DNA of 64,000 nt from contig NC_088203.1 in the NCBI RefSeq assembly GCF_037126465.1, forward strand, positions 87,420,668-87,484,667. Direction: 5' to 3'. Every line of letters begins with the position of its first letter. Within the stretch, counting starts at the first letter, position 1. Of this stretch, positions 42,703-52,943 are shown one piece after another. The DNA comes from Ornithodoros turicata (lineage: Eukaryota; Arthropoda; Arachnida; Ixodida; Argasidae). Below the pieces are notes generated by a model. The model worked only from the letters and a program-made list of their open reading frames with translations. It did no database searches and was not told the origin of the DNA. The translations under genes and the position numbers were made by a program.

Positions 42703-43212
42703 CTAGCAGGTGTGGACATTCTTATTAAGCCACGAACAAAAACCGTTATAATCTTGAATGAGGACAGCTTCCTCAGGCAGCCTGTTCCAATCCCCCGCTG
42801 TGCGTTGCAAAAATGAAAACTTGTGAGCGTCAATTTTTGATGGCTGCACTTCTAGAGACATCGCATGATTCAGTCTCCTGGATCCTGTAACTCGCAGAGT
42901 TAAAAAGTTTACAATGTCGCATTGAAGTTTGTGATGAAGAAGCAAATACAAAAATTTTAGCCTTGACCTTCCACGACGCACGACGAGGGTCTCAAGCTCA
43001 CACTTATACAACAAATCATTAACAGAAATAGTCCTTCTGTAATCAGAAGAGATAAAGCGAACAGCCATTCGCTGTATCTTCTCTAACGCTGCAATATCAT
43101 TTTTATTATACGGATCCCAAATCTGTGAGGCGTATTCCAATATCGGCCTAACATATGTTTCATACGCACCCAGCTTAACCTCATATGAGGCAGACCGGAG
43201 CTTCCGTCGCAA
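42703..43212 (-). pseudogene. LINE ORF2, thumb and C-terminal domain
   Basis: A 169-codon open stretch. Motifs in order are AYETYVRPILEYASQIWDPY, ALEKIQRMAVRFISSDYRR, a cluster of basic residues (RRGRSRLKFLYLLL) and WNRLPEEAV near the end, finishing at LNKNVHTC and a stop. This is the CR1-clade ORF2 region after the polymerase palm, without RNase H or CCHC. It was part of ORF2 before frameshifts separated it from the palm-coding frame at 43335-43658. Confidence 0.85.
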
Positions 43213-43334
43213 AAGCCATAGCTGCTTGGTAGCCCGATTGCAAATTTTCTCTATATGCGAACCCTATTTCAAATTTGTTTTTAAAGTTATACCCAAATAG
43301 TCTACTTGGTTAACTTTTCGAGTTTCACGATTAT

Positions 43335-43658
43335 CTAGCATGTACTGATATTCAAGCGATGTTTTTTCTTTGTTATGCTCATGGAGTACGTCTTACAGAC
43401 ATTAAGCTCCATACTAAATTCATCACACCACTGCTTCACAGCACACAGGGACTCATTTAAAGCTATCTGATCTTGCACAGTATTAATTTCAGACCATAAG
43501 ACGCAATCATTTGCAAATAGTCGAATCTTCACTGGAGGTAAAATTCTATCGGGAAAATCGTTAACATATAGCAAAAACAAAATTGGTCCTAAAACACTTC
43601 CTTGTGGGACGCCAGAAGTAACACTCAAGGAGGAAGAAAATACTCCGTCCAAACTCAC
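43335..43658 (-). pseudogene. LINE ORF2, reverse transcriptase palm
   Basis: A 107-codon open stretch with TSGVPQGSVLGPILFLLYVN (RT block 4/B) and the metal-binding box. The box reads LFANDCVLW at 43506-43517 in place of the expected FADD, so one catalytic aspartate is Asn. Next is the NxxKT-like block (LNVCKTYSMS). The preceding block A (FIDLSKAFDKVSH) lies in another frame near 43740-43800. Confidence 0.85.
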
Positions 43659-43696
43659 AAACTGGGCTCAACTTGAAAGATATGCTCGTATCCAGT

Positions 43697-44644
43697 TCAA
43701 TAAACCTTCGGGGAAACCGTACTTATGAAGTTTTCCAATAAGTTTGAGATGTGACACTTTATCAAAAGCCTTCGAGAGGTCGATAAATATAATGCGTCAG
43801 TCTGACCTAAATTATTTAAACATGCTGTAAAATCATAAGTCACCTCTAACAACAATGTTACAGTACTTTTGCCGCGATGAAAGCCATGCTGACAAGAATG
43901 TAACAACTGATAGGTCTCCAAATAATTAACGATCTGCTTTGCTATGATATGTTCTAAAACTTTAACACATGTGCATGTTATAGAGATGGGACGATAATTG
44001 TTAACATTAAGTAAGTCACCTTTTTTGGGTATTGGAATAACCTTGGCTGTAAGCCAGTCCAGAGGAAGACAAGAATCTCTAAGCGATGTACTAAAAATTA
44101 AATACAGATATTTTGCCCTCCATTCCGCATATCTGTGCAAGAACAGATTCGGTATCTTATCTGGTCCCGACGATTTCCGAACATCAAGTTCAAGTAATAG
44201 ATTCAAAATGCCCTCAACTGAGATATCTATATCATCCATCTGATATTTAACAGTACACTCAATGCGATTCTCAACAGCAGGTGCATCTTTAGACAAGACT
44301 GACTGAAAATGCAACTTAAAATGGGTGACAATCGTTTCCTTGTCAGTAGTGTGCACACCATTCACAAAGAGTGCGTTTACATTTTCTTTGTTTTGCGAAA
44401 GGGAACGCCAGAATTTCCGTGGATCACTAGAGAGCATATTATGCAATGTAATCGCATGAAAACGTTCTTTTGACACTATTGCCATTTCCCTGATATTACA
44501 TCTCAAATTCATTAACTCAAGGCGAGGAGTATTGTGTTTACGCTGCAAACGTTTTATACGAAGTTTTAACTGAATTATATCACGTGTGATCCATGGATTC
44601 CGTCGCCCCCTATTTATACATGTACTTGGGACGTAGTTCTCCAT
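43697..44644 (-). pseudogene. LINE ORF2, linker and fingers of the reverse transcriptase
   Basis: At 315 codons this is the longest open stretch in the window. It has SSGPDKIPNLFL (RT block 0/1), WLTAKVIPIPKKGDLLNVNN then YRPIS (block 2) and SCQHGFHRGKS (block 2a). Near its 3' end the frame slips, so block A (catalytic Asp in FIDLSKAFD) is read in a different frame, and the last residues here are out of frame. The apparent start Met at 44644 is an artefact of the nested insertion at 44655. Across it the frame continues upstream through FRKIVEYC. Confidence 0.9.
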
Positions 44645-44654
44645 ACAGTATTCT

Positions 44655-44764
44655 CACATCATCTCTCCCATAATCATCTCCGACACACTCACCATGGTTT
44701 TGGCGCTGTATGGCCTTTGTTGCCTTTGTGCCATTAAACACATAATCAATCAATCAATCAATCT
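44655..44764 (+). mobile_element. LINE 3' tail (110 bp) inserted into LINE ORF2
   Basis: It contains GGTTTTGGCGCTGTATGGCC then TTTGTTGCC and ends (AATC)n, the same tail type as 11060-11123. A perfect 12-bp target duplication, ATACAGTATTCT, lies at 44643-44654 and 44765-44776. Taking the insert and one duplication out rejoins the host reading frame. It is oriented opposite to the host LINE. Confidence 0.9.
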
Positions 44765-44965
44765 ATACAGTATTCTACGATTTTTCGAAATTCCTTCCAC
44801 ATAACAGTCACGTTTTCGAGACAAGCAAGTCCATGTATAGCTTGAGCTCAAGAAGGTCAGGGAATAGATTCATCTACTGCATATTTAAAATCCTTCACAA
44901 CGCTATTTTTGTTCTCCGTACGGGGACATTTTTTTCCCAACTCACATTCCACAAAAACAATGCCA

Positions 44966-45646
44966 TCAGCAAATCAAATCAGTCAAAGGAAATTCCATCA
45001 GCAATACAAACAGTATACTTAGGATGAAGTCTATACTAACAAACACTCGATCTAGCACAGAACAAGATGTATCACTGTACGGCGTTGGCTCAGTAACGAT
45101 TTGAGTTAGGTTGTGATCAAAGACAAGATTTAAAAGAAGTTCAGCCTTAACATCCCTTCCAAGTGAAATGTTATTTTGCCACTCTATATTAGGCACATTA
45201 AAGTCACTCATAAGAACAAACTTTACATTATTTAACCTTAGACCAGCAAGGAAATCAGACAATAACTGTAAGTAGGATGGGGATTTTTCGGGTGCTCTGT
45301 ATATACCGCTCTTATTACGATAACATGACCCATGAATTTGATTTTACAAAACAAGCTCTCGTGGTCAGGGATGTGATCCAAAGGTTCAATACACAGGCAT
45401 TTTTTTAACTACTGTGGCAACGCCTCCACCCCCGGCACCTCTGTCTTTCCTAATTATAGTGTAATCTGGTGGAACGACTACGTCGTTATCGATGTTGGGT
45501 GTCAGCCATGTCTCACTAATAGCTGCTACATGTGCACTATATTCATACAGAACGCTTTCAAGCAGATGTAGACTACGCGCGTTAATATTCAGCAAACGAA
45601 ACTGTGACAATGCCGTTCCGTATGAACAGGAGCCCTGCGAACGCAT
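44966..45646 (-). pseudogene. LINE ORF2, AP-type endonuclease domain
   Basis: Two frames make up the domain. 45386-45646 has FRLLNINARSL, AISETWLTPNI (catalytic Glu in SETW), YTIIRKDRGAGGGGVA and then a stop. After frame changes 44966-45262 has FVLMSDFNVPNIEW (catalytic Asp/Asn, GDFN-like with S for G) and HNLTQIVTEPT. CR1, L2 and related LINEs cut target DNA with this exonuclease-endonuclease-phosphatase fold. The terminal SDH block is blurred by frameshifts near 44980-45000. Confidence 0.85.
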
Positions 45647-45749
45647 ACCTTGTCATACTCTGTCATAATGATTACGTTGACAACAGATCCGTTCCTGTTT
45701 ATCTGAGACCCCCCCAACAGTAGGGCACATTATCAATTAATATCTTGTC

Positions 45750-46046
45750 TTATCTCAACTTGACATTTTTCCCTTCCCTTCTTTCAGTCGTCGTACTTTC
45801 CCAAAGTAGTTTCCGTATGCTTCGCACTTTGCTCGAAAAGTCCTCGTTTACAAATACACCACTGTTCTTCAAGCGTTTCCCGTTCTGCAATATGATCATC
45901 TTCTGCTTGTAGTCTAGAAGCTTTAATATTACTGGTCTGGATTTGTTCAGTTTAGGAGGGCCAAGCCTATGACAACGTTCAACTCCCCTTACATCCAAAC
46001 CCAACTCATTTAATTCAAAAACTCCCTTAACTACAGACTTTCTCAG
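45750..46046 (-). pseudogene. LINE ORF1 protein, C-terminal part
   Basis: The frame (open from 46100) carries VVKGVFELNELGLDV, VERCHRLGPPKLNKSRPVIL, then KQKMIILQNGKRLKNSGVFV and NEDFSSKVRSIRKLLW. This matches the second half of coiled-coil/RRM-type LINE ORF1 proteins (ER.HRLG...RPVI.K). It is one base out of frame with the N-terminal part, and the junction lies near 46045-46060. The protein normally coats LINE RNA in a ribonucleoprotein particle. Confidence 0.8.
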
Positions 46047-46506
46047 GGATACCGAATACAACGAGGTTATTTCTTCGACTGCGGTTTTCAAGGTCGTCAA
46101 CTTTACGACTTAATACATTAACCGCTATGCTTAACCTCTTAATATCTTCAGAGTCCTGGGAAGCATTCGGCGCGCATTTTTCAACTTTGGATAGTCTTTC
46201 CTCTAAGCTCTCAATTGATTTCTTCATCTCGGTCTGAGAAACAGTGATATTCTTAAGTTGATCAAAAATGGTGTTTTGTCCTTCTATCAATATTGCGAGC
46301 TGTTCAGCATTACTTGGGCCAGGGTTCTCCTCGACATCACCAGAAAGTAATAGGTCAAAAAAGGATCCAACATGTTGCACAAAGGTGAAACACCTTACAA
46401 ATGACCTTGGGCAGGACAGCAGCAGTAAGCAAGGGTCGTTACTACGTATGCAATAAAAGTCACTAAGCTGCAGAAGAAGCAAAGGTAACTTAGCAGTACC
46501 AAACAT
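46027..46506 (-). pseudogene. LINE ORF1 protein, N-terminal part with 2A motif
   Basis: The frame starts at Met 46506 about 50 nt from the element's 5' end, which supports this start. Residues 1-50 are leucine-rich and signal-like (KLPLLLLQL, PCLLLLSCP). Residues 57-64 are the 2A motif DVEENPGP, preceded by FFDLLLSG. Residues 67-142 form a likely coiled coil (IESLEERLSKVEK, LSRKVDDLENRSR), and 144-154 (RRNNLVVFGIPE) begin an RRM-like domain. The frame then shifts and stops at 46027. Confidence 0.85.
46315..46338 (-). other. 2A ribosome-skipping motif in LINE ORF1
   Basis: The minus-strand codons give D-V-E-E-N-P-G-P with upstream L-L-L-S-G, matching the 2A consensus D-(V/I)-E-x-N-P-G-P. Skipping would occur between Gly (46318-46320) and Pro (46315-46317). 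2A-like sequences are known in some APE-type LINEs as well as in several RNA viruses. The surroundings here are LINE, and I see no viral gene. Confidence 0.9.
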
Positions 46507-46556
46507 AACGCTGCTGCTATGCCCACTGAAAAAAATCCTGTGGCATGTGTGCTTTT

Positions 46557-46845
46557 GTCGACTGGGAAGAAGTCACGTGGGTCACGAAACTTGTGATTGG
46601 TTGATCAAGACGACCTGTGGGTTTTGATAACTGTACTACTAGAGACATCGCATGATTCAGTCTCCTGGGTCCTGTAACTCGTCGAGTTAAAAAAAAAAAA
46701 AACAATATCACATTGAAGTTTGTGATGAAGAAGCAAATAAAAAAATTTTAGCCTCGTTCTTCCACGGCGCACAGCGAGGGTGTCAAACTCACACAACAAA
46801 ATAGTCCTTCTGTAATCAGAAGAGATAAAGCGAACGAAAGCGAAA
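46557..46845 (-). mobile_element. 5' remainder of the older CR1/L2-like LINE copy
   Basis: On the minus strand it reads VRFISSDYRRTI, then LAVRRGRTRLKFFYLLLHHK, LQCDIV and RRLNHAMSLVVQ, parallel to the younger copy's thumb domain. It starts abruptly near 46845 (5' truncation) and breaks off at the GTCGACT target of the younger copy. Confidence 0.85.
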
Positions 46846-48437
46846 TTATAATTTATAATTAATAGAAGAGTGCGCATATTGGGCTATTTAGTTGTTTATG
46901 ATTATGATTAATAACAAAGTATATGTAAACAACTGTAATTAGCAGTATAGAATTTCCTGCTCGTTTTGGTCTCCGACCGATGCTCTGTCCTGACAGCTAG
47001 TGACACGCTATATAGCGCTGTGTGCTGAGAGAAACACTCAAGGGGGGATCAGCAGAGCGGGGAGTTGCGCAAACTCCTTTCAATAAGAGTACTTCAGAGG
47101 TAAAGGACTAAAAGAGTCCTACTTCAAAGGAGTTTTATCTTGTCCGTGTGTCAGGGGAAAGAGTGGCTCTCAGCTATACGGTGATACAAGTCAGCTTACA
47201 AGTCGCTTTTAAGGGACGTTTGTCGCGTATTTTAGATATACTATAGCCCATCGGATTTTCTCACATTCTAGTTTCTGAAGTACGAGCTTCAAAAGCTTCG
47301 TCCTCGGGAGCGAAATGATCCTTTTTTTTTTCTTCAAATAGCTCTACTCCAAACTCAAATACTTGAAAGTGTATACTCAAATGACGTATATAAGTGTTTA
47401 CTTGTAGGTGGTGATAAAGTAAACGACATTATTGAAGTCCATTAAATGACGTCAAAGGAAGCATCAAGCAGACTCATGCCCTTATCGGTAGTTAGTTCGG
47501 TAACGACATTTTGGCCGTGTTCGTTCATTGGACTCTAGCAACTCGAGAGCCGAGAGAGTCGACTCTTGCTGGGCGAAAATTCCCTGGTGCCTTTCTCGTA
47601 AACGTCATCGCCCTGGCAGTGACTCCCGTTCTAAAATCCGAGGAATCAACACTAGAGATGCTCGAGAGGCGACTCTTGAGGCGGCTCTTCTCGATGCGTG
47701 TCGCAGGAGTCAATGACGTACGATGACTCTCATACGTCTCGACTCCGACTCGTGGCTCGTGCGAGTTGAATAAACAACGTTGGTATTTACCGTCTCCCTG
47801 CAATATCAATGCGTGCAGCGTTTGCCCCCTTCTTCTTATTATTTCTTTTTTTTTCTTCTTTTTGCTTGTTGGGTAACTCGCGCAACACAATTATTATTTC
47901 AATCCCAGTACACACGAAGTAACAACCGGAGCCATATGCATCGCGATCTCTGCTCTCCCACATGAGAACGACATCGAATCCCTGCGGAGCAGTTCTCTCG
48001 GTTCCAGATTTGGCAGTGTGGAATGAGGCCCATTATCCGGCGACTAGGTGGATTTTCTCTCGATTACTCGGAACAATGCAGTACATACCCGTTGGTTGAA
48101 GATCAGTGATGTAAGGCGCTCTTACAGGAGGGGGCTCTTCTGTATGCAAGCTGAAGACAAAAAAAAAAGTTTTTCTTTTTCGTTGTTCTGATATGGCTTA
48201 GCACTTTTTGTACACACGGTACACACACGCTTTGGTAATCTATTTCATGTAGTATACTCTATTTCCAAAACACCAGCTTTTCGGCAGCAAGAATGCAAAG
48301 GTGCATATAAAATCAAGAGTTTAAGGTCCAGTGAAACGCGTACTTGCGATGTAGATGTCACAAAAAAAAAAGAAAAAAAGAAAAACGAAATAGATGATCC
48401 TCACGAAACACTTTCAACAGACTACTTGACGAAGTTG
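46846..48437. other. No recognised gene; GAGTCGACTC-rich patch
   Basis: 47530-47770 is rich in CGACTC / GAGTCG words on both strands and may be a decayed TIR element. 47090-47150 has a weak AACTCCTTT...AAAGGAGTT inverted repeat. T-runs lie near 47327 and 47835-47860. The 121-codon minus frame (47525-47890) comes from the CGACTC patch. Confidence 0.35.
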
Positions 48438-48573
48438 TGCGCAAGGCACTGTGGGTATCTTGAGGGGCGAAGCAGCGTCGGCTCATCCAACTCGTCATCG
48501 CGTCATCTACTGAAACTTTCGGCTGAGCGACTTGGCGGGCTCTGTCCCCCAAATATCCCACAATACCTTGCCC
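48438..48573. repeat. Inverted repeat, arms about 26 bp
   Basis: GCAAGGCACTGTGGGTATC is complementary, with a few mismatches, to ATATCCCACAATACCTTGCC. It may be the core of a MITE with unclear ends. Confidence 0.5.
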
Positions 48574-49642
48574 AGGCCACGTGCCCTGCGTCGCCACCCT
48601 TTTTCTGGAAAAGATCAGGGAGATACACAATCTTGAAAACCGCACGGAGTCCGCTTGTTATCACGGGGTTATTGTTACCTATTATTTTTGTCTTCTTCTT
48701 CTTCTTCTTCAACACGAAAGCGAAAACCGAGCCTCGATCGTAAGGGCTATATAGCGAGCGGAACTTTCTTCAACCCGAACTGAATCGCTACTTGTCATTC
48801 GCTAAAACTAGAATCGATAAAAGTGGAAAGGGGGATTTTTCTCTCCGTGCACCTCAATTTCGCGCAGCCTGCGCACAATTAAAACGGTTTCATAGCCCGA
48901 GAAAGAGATAGCCAGGAGAAAGAATAAACGCACGGATAATGCTCCTCGCAGTTATGTCTTCCAGTTCATATAATGGCGCATGAAACATTTGTGCTCCCAC
49001 TTTCAAAGTCTCTCTCTCTCTCTTTATTTTACATTTATAAGCGGAAAAGATGGTATGCCTGTCCCGTCGGTCTTTTTTATTATCTCCCTCCCTTCCGTCG
49101 CGCAGGAAAACGACATTGAAAAAAATAAATAAAGAAAGAAGCTAAAGCGGGAAATCAACCATAGGGTGAGTCTAACTGTTGGTCCAAGTACAGGACGACA
49201 AGAATCTGAAACCGCGCCGAGGCAAAAAGATTGAAGAACAGACAGACCAGCCGTTAGCGAAGTAATAGTCTTCTCCGTTGAGTCCCGGCTCGCATATCTC
49301 TTCGTGTAACGGTGTCTCGTTTAATATTCGGGGATTTACGTAGTGGCACAGAGCCGATAACGAGCCTAAAGCCACAGTGATCGATATGTGGATTAGTTTT
49401 GCTCACACGAGGGCTCTTTAACGCGCGCGATAATCTCAGTGCACATACACCATATGTAACGTCCGTCGCGCAAGACGGCGTGTCTGAGAAGCTTGTATTT
49501 CGCCACCAAGTGGCGCTGGCACGTCATTGGCCCGGTTCGAGTCTGCAGTCTTTAAATCGGTAGAAACAGACGGTACAAACTTATCCGCAGACGTCTTGTT
49601 TCTTCACTGTAGCTTTCATGCTCTCAGCTGCGCAATAGACCT
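48574..49642. other. No recognised gene; microsatellites
   Basis: (TTC)n at 48690-48710 and (TC)n at 49009-49024. No long frame and no recognised repeat. Confidence 0.4.
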
Positions 49643-49862
49643 CTACCCGAGAAACGTCATCATGACGTTGGTAGCCAGACTGAAACCGAAACAGATCGGA
49701 AGGGGAGGGTTGGGTTCCACGCATGCGCACTTGTTCGCTGCCTCCTATTGAAAGAAAAGTATAGGACCGAAGGTCGCGTCCCTTTCAGGGATCATCGTAA
49801 TCGCCTCAAGACCGTGGCTTTCGGTTGCGACCTTTGTTCGCCCCTAGCTTCGCCCCTAACAG
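49643..49862. repeat. Second copy of the 9.2 kb dispersed repeat, inverted
   Basis: AACGTCATCATGACGTT, AAACCGAAACAGATCGGAAG and CCTCAAGACCGTGGCTTTCG are the reverse of 9185-9362. A central stretch is longer here. Confidence 0.7.
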
Positions 49863-49889
49863 GGAGAGGTCTATTATTTCGCATGCCCC

Positions 49890-50115
49890 GCTGGGTTACG
49901 CCCCATTTCGTCCAAACGTTTATTTCGTCCAAGTGCTCACAACGTCCAAATATTTAATTCGTCCGAAAAAAATCGGACGTACTGAACACTTGGACGAAAT
50001 GAACAGGCGAGGAGAAACTTGCCCAGCGCGTCCAATACCCGTACCGTCCAATAGCCCGTTTCGTCCAAATGGGGGAATTCCCAAAGGCTCTGCTCCTTTC
50101 GGCAGACGACTGCCT
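49890..50115. repeat. TTTCGTCCAAACG-type motif array, probable MITE
   Basis: CATTTCGTCCAAACGTTTAT, TTCGTCCAAGTGCTC, AACGTCCAAATATTTAATTC and GTTTCGTCCAAATGG repeat one short word. An inner inverted repeat, ATTTCGTCCAAGTG / CACTTGGACGAAAT, is present with CGTCCGA-TCGGACG at its centre. Confidence 0.6.
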
Positions 50116-50765
50116 AAGGGTGGGTTCACACGAGGGACGCATCCCCGGGATAAGTCCGCGGATGGTGTAAACGTCACAGCCTACGTCATCAAAATGTGCG
50201 TCTTCTCCGGTGTTGGCGGGGGACTTGAGGATGGAGCAGCGTCTTTTGACTTTTTTTTCTTTTTTCGACTGGCTGTTTTAGAGCTCTGACCGCTGAAGCA
50301 GAGGGTATTCGAAGAACAGCGTAATAAAAGAGAGGAATCTTGTACTGGTCTTCACGAAGCAAGAAAAAATGGGGAAAACGAGGGTTTTGCTACGAGCAAG
50401 CGGATCTCCAAATACGATACTCACTATAGCACGGCGTGGAAATGTGACCTTACTGCACGATAGAACAGTAACAGATAAATTATGATTATGATAGGTTTTG
50501 CATATGCATTTGTCGCTCTGTACTGTAAATAGCTTTTACTACGTGTCCAGACTCGAGAACTCACAGTTGTCTGTTTGCTTCGCTGAAAACTCAGTGCAGT
50601 TTGAGTTCTTTCTTTTCAACGAAGTGGAGGTTAACTCGTAGACCACCATGATAACGCCATATGAATCCTAGCTTCTTTCTGACAACATTCTTACAAACAT
50701 ACATATATCAAGGCCAAAAGCTAATTTGAAATGCATCATATGAACAGTGATGAACTGCAGTGTAC

Positions 50766-51142
50766 TGTCGTGGCCACTGTTAACAGTGGAACAGTGGAAA
50801 CGGAGAACAGTGGAGAAAACAATGGACCGGTCGGTTGCAAGTACGGTATCGTTTATTAACAACACCTGTAAGAACAACGGCCCGAGCGCAATGAAAGAGC
50901 CCCAGCATATCATTCACCCAAGTCTCAGATAAGCAGTCTTCTTTCATTGCGCTCTAGCCGGGTTTTTTTTTTTTGTTTTTTTTCTTTTCACATGTTCACA
51001 ATAAGTTATACTATGCCAACACCCGGCTATCCCCAACATAACAGTGGACCGGTCTACCGCTGCTTTTGCTGTTCCCCGATAGCCGAGCGCTTATCAGAGC
51101 GAGGCCACGGAAACGGGAGATTGGTTAACAGTGGCCACGACA
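50766..51142. mobile_element. TIR element, about 377 bp
   Basis: TGTCGTGGCCACTGTTAAC at the left is exactly complementary to GTTAACAGTGGCCACGACA at the right. Inside, AACAGTGGA repeats and ACAATGGACCGGTC / ACAGTGGACCGGTC occur. No coding capacity. A target duplication is not obvious. Confidence 0.75.
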
Positions 51143-51604
51143 ATATATTGCATGTTCTACGATATGTAGGATGTGTACGATCTACGATGTGTATTTATGT
51201 ACGATATGCACATATGTATGTATGTATGTACTTAATGCCAAAATACATTTTCTGCTTAAGATGAGCTATGTACAATGTAATATGTAGAATGCGTATACCA
51301 TGGATAGGATCACCACAATCAAAAGTTTGTGGATACATACATACCAACAGTACATACTGACTAACATACAGCAACGATGACCGCATATCACAACTCGTAA
51401 TGCATTCCGGTGATATTGGCTGATACTAAGTCTGTTGTTGACCATCGACAGTAGTGAACTTGTACACAGCGCAATCTAGCGTAGCTCAGTAATTAGTCAT
51501 GCTAGCAATTAGAAGCTCAAGGACAGGCTTCCAGGACGAGTCTGTCGCAGAGCCTGTGCGAGAGAGGAGGAATTTATAAAGGGGAATGAGATATCGACTT
51601 GAAG

Positions 51605-51835
51605 AAATACTTCTGTGGCTAAGTGGTTAGGACAACCACGCTGCACACCGACTCGGGTGGGAGATGATGCAGGTAGGAATCTCGGCAGCACATATCGGTT
51701 CTGTGATGCGCAGGCGATTGTATTCGTCGAATCTACGACATCTTTGACTGCTGAAAGTTAATCAGAACTAAGGTCGTATGTGTCCTAGGGCACGAAGACT
51801 GGGGGTCACCCAGTCGTGTCACACATACTAGCGTT
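51605..51835 (+). mobile_element. tRNA-derived SINE (family 4)
   Basis: TTCTGTGGCTAAGTGGTTAGG is a clear A-box/D-arm-like sequence, and GCAGGTAGGAATCTCGGCAG takes the place of the B box. The tail includes AAGTTAATCAGAACTAAGGTC and a short inverted CGAAGACTGGGGG / CACCCAGTCGTG. It is a single copy here, so the limits are approximate. Confidence 0.5.
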
Positions 51836-52943
51836 CAGTCGGACGTCACCAGTGAGCCCTCACAGGACCCGTATCCCTTCCTCTCATTCCGAGATGCACA
51901 GCTGTCCCGTTTCCCTCTTTCCCCTATTGCCTGTGGAGCGGCCTCATTCGTTCCACTCCCAAATGCGCGGGATGACCATTTCAACACGATGAGGCGCTCG
52001 TGGCTTCTTCTGTGGAAACCATGCTCGTCTACGAATTCCCCCTCATTGCGGCCTTTCGAGTGGACGGACGCTCCTCCATGTTGGTTTCTCCTAACTTTAC
52101 CCTGTCCCCTGCGCAGATACAAGGTGTCGTATCGTATTGAGGAGCGTGCGAAACACGCAGTCGGCGACAGCCCGATGGTTTTCTGGAACACGTCCACTGA
52201 AAAAGCTCAGGAATGACTTCCGGGTGGATAAATGACTCGCAAATGGCCGTTAATACGATTGTCTGAGATAATAGCGGCAGTGTGTAACAGGCATCTCACC
52301 CTCCAAGCAACGAGCGATCAGCCGTAGTAGGACTGGACAACAAAAAGAGGTGGAGAACATACCTGAAATGTTATTCATACGTGATAGTGTGCCACAAAAT
52401 GATACAGTACAGAGATGAAACACACATGAAAGTGTGTGTGTCATTTGACCGAATAGCGCGAAAGGTTTTGATGTGTGCAATTTGTTTCCCAGAAAAAAAC
52501 TCGCATAAACATGGCTCCGCGCGTTCACCCTTAACTCGTCACTCCGGGTATAACGAGGAGGAGAAGGTATGACGCCACGTCACCGATGACGTTATAAGGA
52601 GAACCCGTTCTGGTTCGCCGGTCAGTGGGGGGTCAGCGTCTTGATCCTTTGCGGCAGTAAACCAGTTTTGCCAGTTCTCCCGGAGAATTGGGGATACAAG
52701 GAGCGGCTGAATCATGACCGAGACAGGAGCAGTGCTTTTTCAGAACCCCGAACAGTCCAGTAGCATACAACATTTATTTGGACCAATCAGCGTGCGTTAT
52801 CCTTGTAGCGTCAGCGCCACGTTCCAGGCAGATCATAGTCTGGTAGTGCTCTCCACCGCCGTCGCGCACAGGTCGCTTTTTGCGGCATACTTTAAATTCA
52901 ATTTCTGCGATAACTATGACTCTGTGGTGACTCTGCGGTAATT
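51836..52943. other. No recognised gene
   Basis: A 120-codon minus frame (51835-52197), a 92-codon minus frame (52250-52528) and a 75-codon plus frame (52714-52941) lie here without known motifs. No repeat family is recognised. Confidence 0.3.

Larger units (their letters stand above)
42655..46556 (-). mobile_element. CR1/L2-like LINE, 5'-complete, inserted in an older copy
   Basis: Target duplication GTCGACT lies at 42648-42654 and 46557-46563. The 3' end is (ATAAATAA)n (TTATTTATTTATT on the plus strand). From 5' to 3' it holds a short 5' UTR of about 50 nt, ORF1 with a 2A motif, coiled coil and RNA-binding domain, then ORF2 with an AP-type endonuclease and a reverse transcriptase. Several single-base frameshifts, a mutated FADD box and a nested 110-bp insertion make it non-functional. 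Confidence 0.9.

Noticed and set aside
46315..46338. Possible viral origin of the 2A motif
   Set aside because: The surrounding protein is a LINE ORF1 with coiled coil and RRM-like domain, followed by LINE endonuclease and reverse transcriptase. No viral gene is visible.
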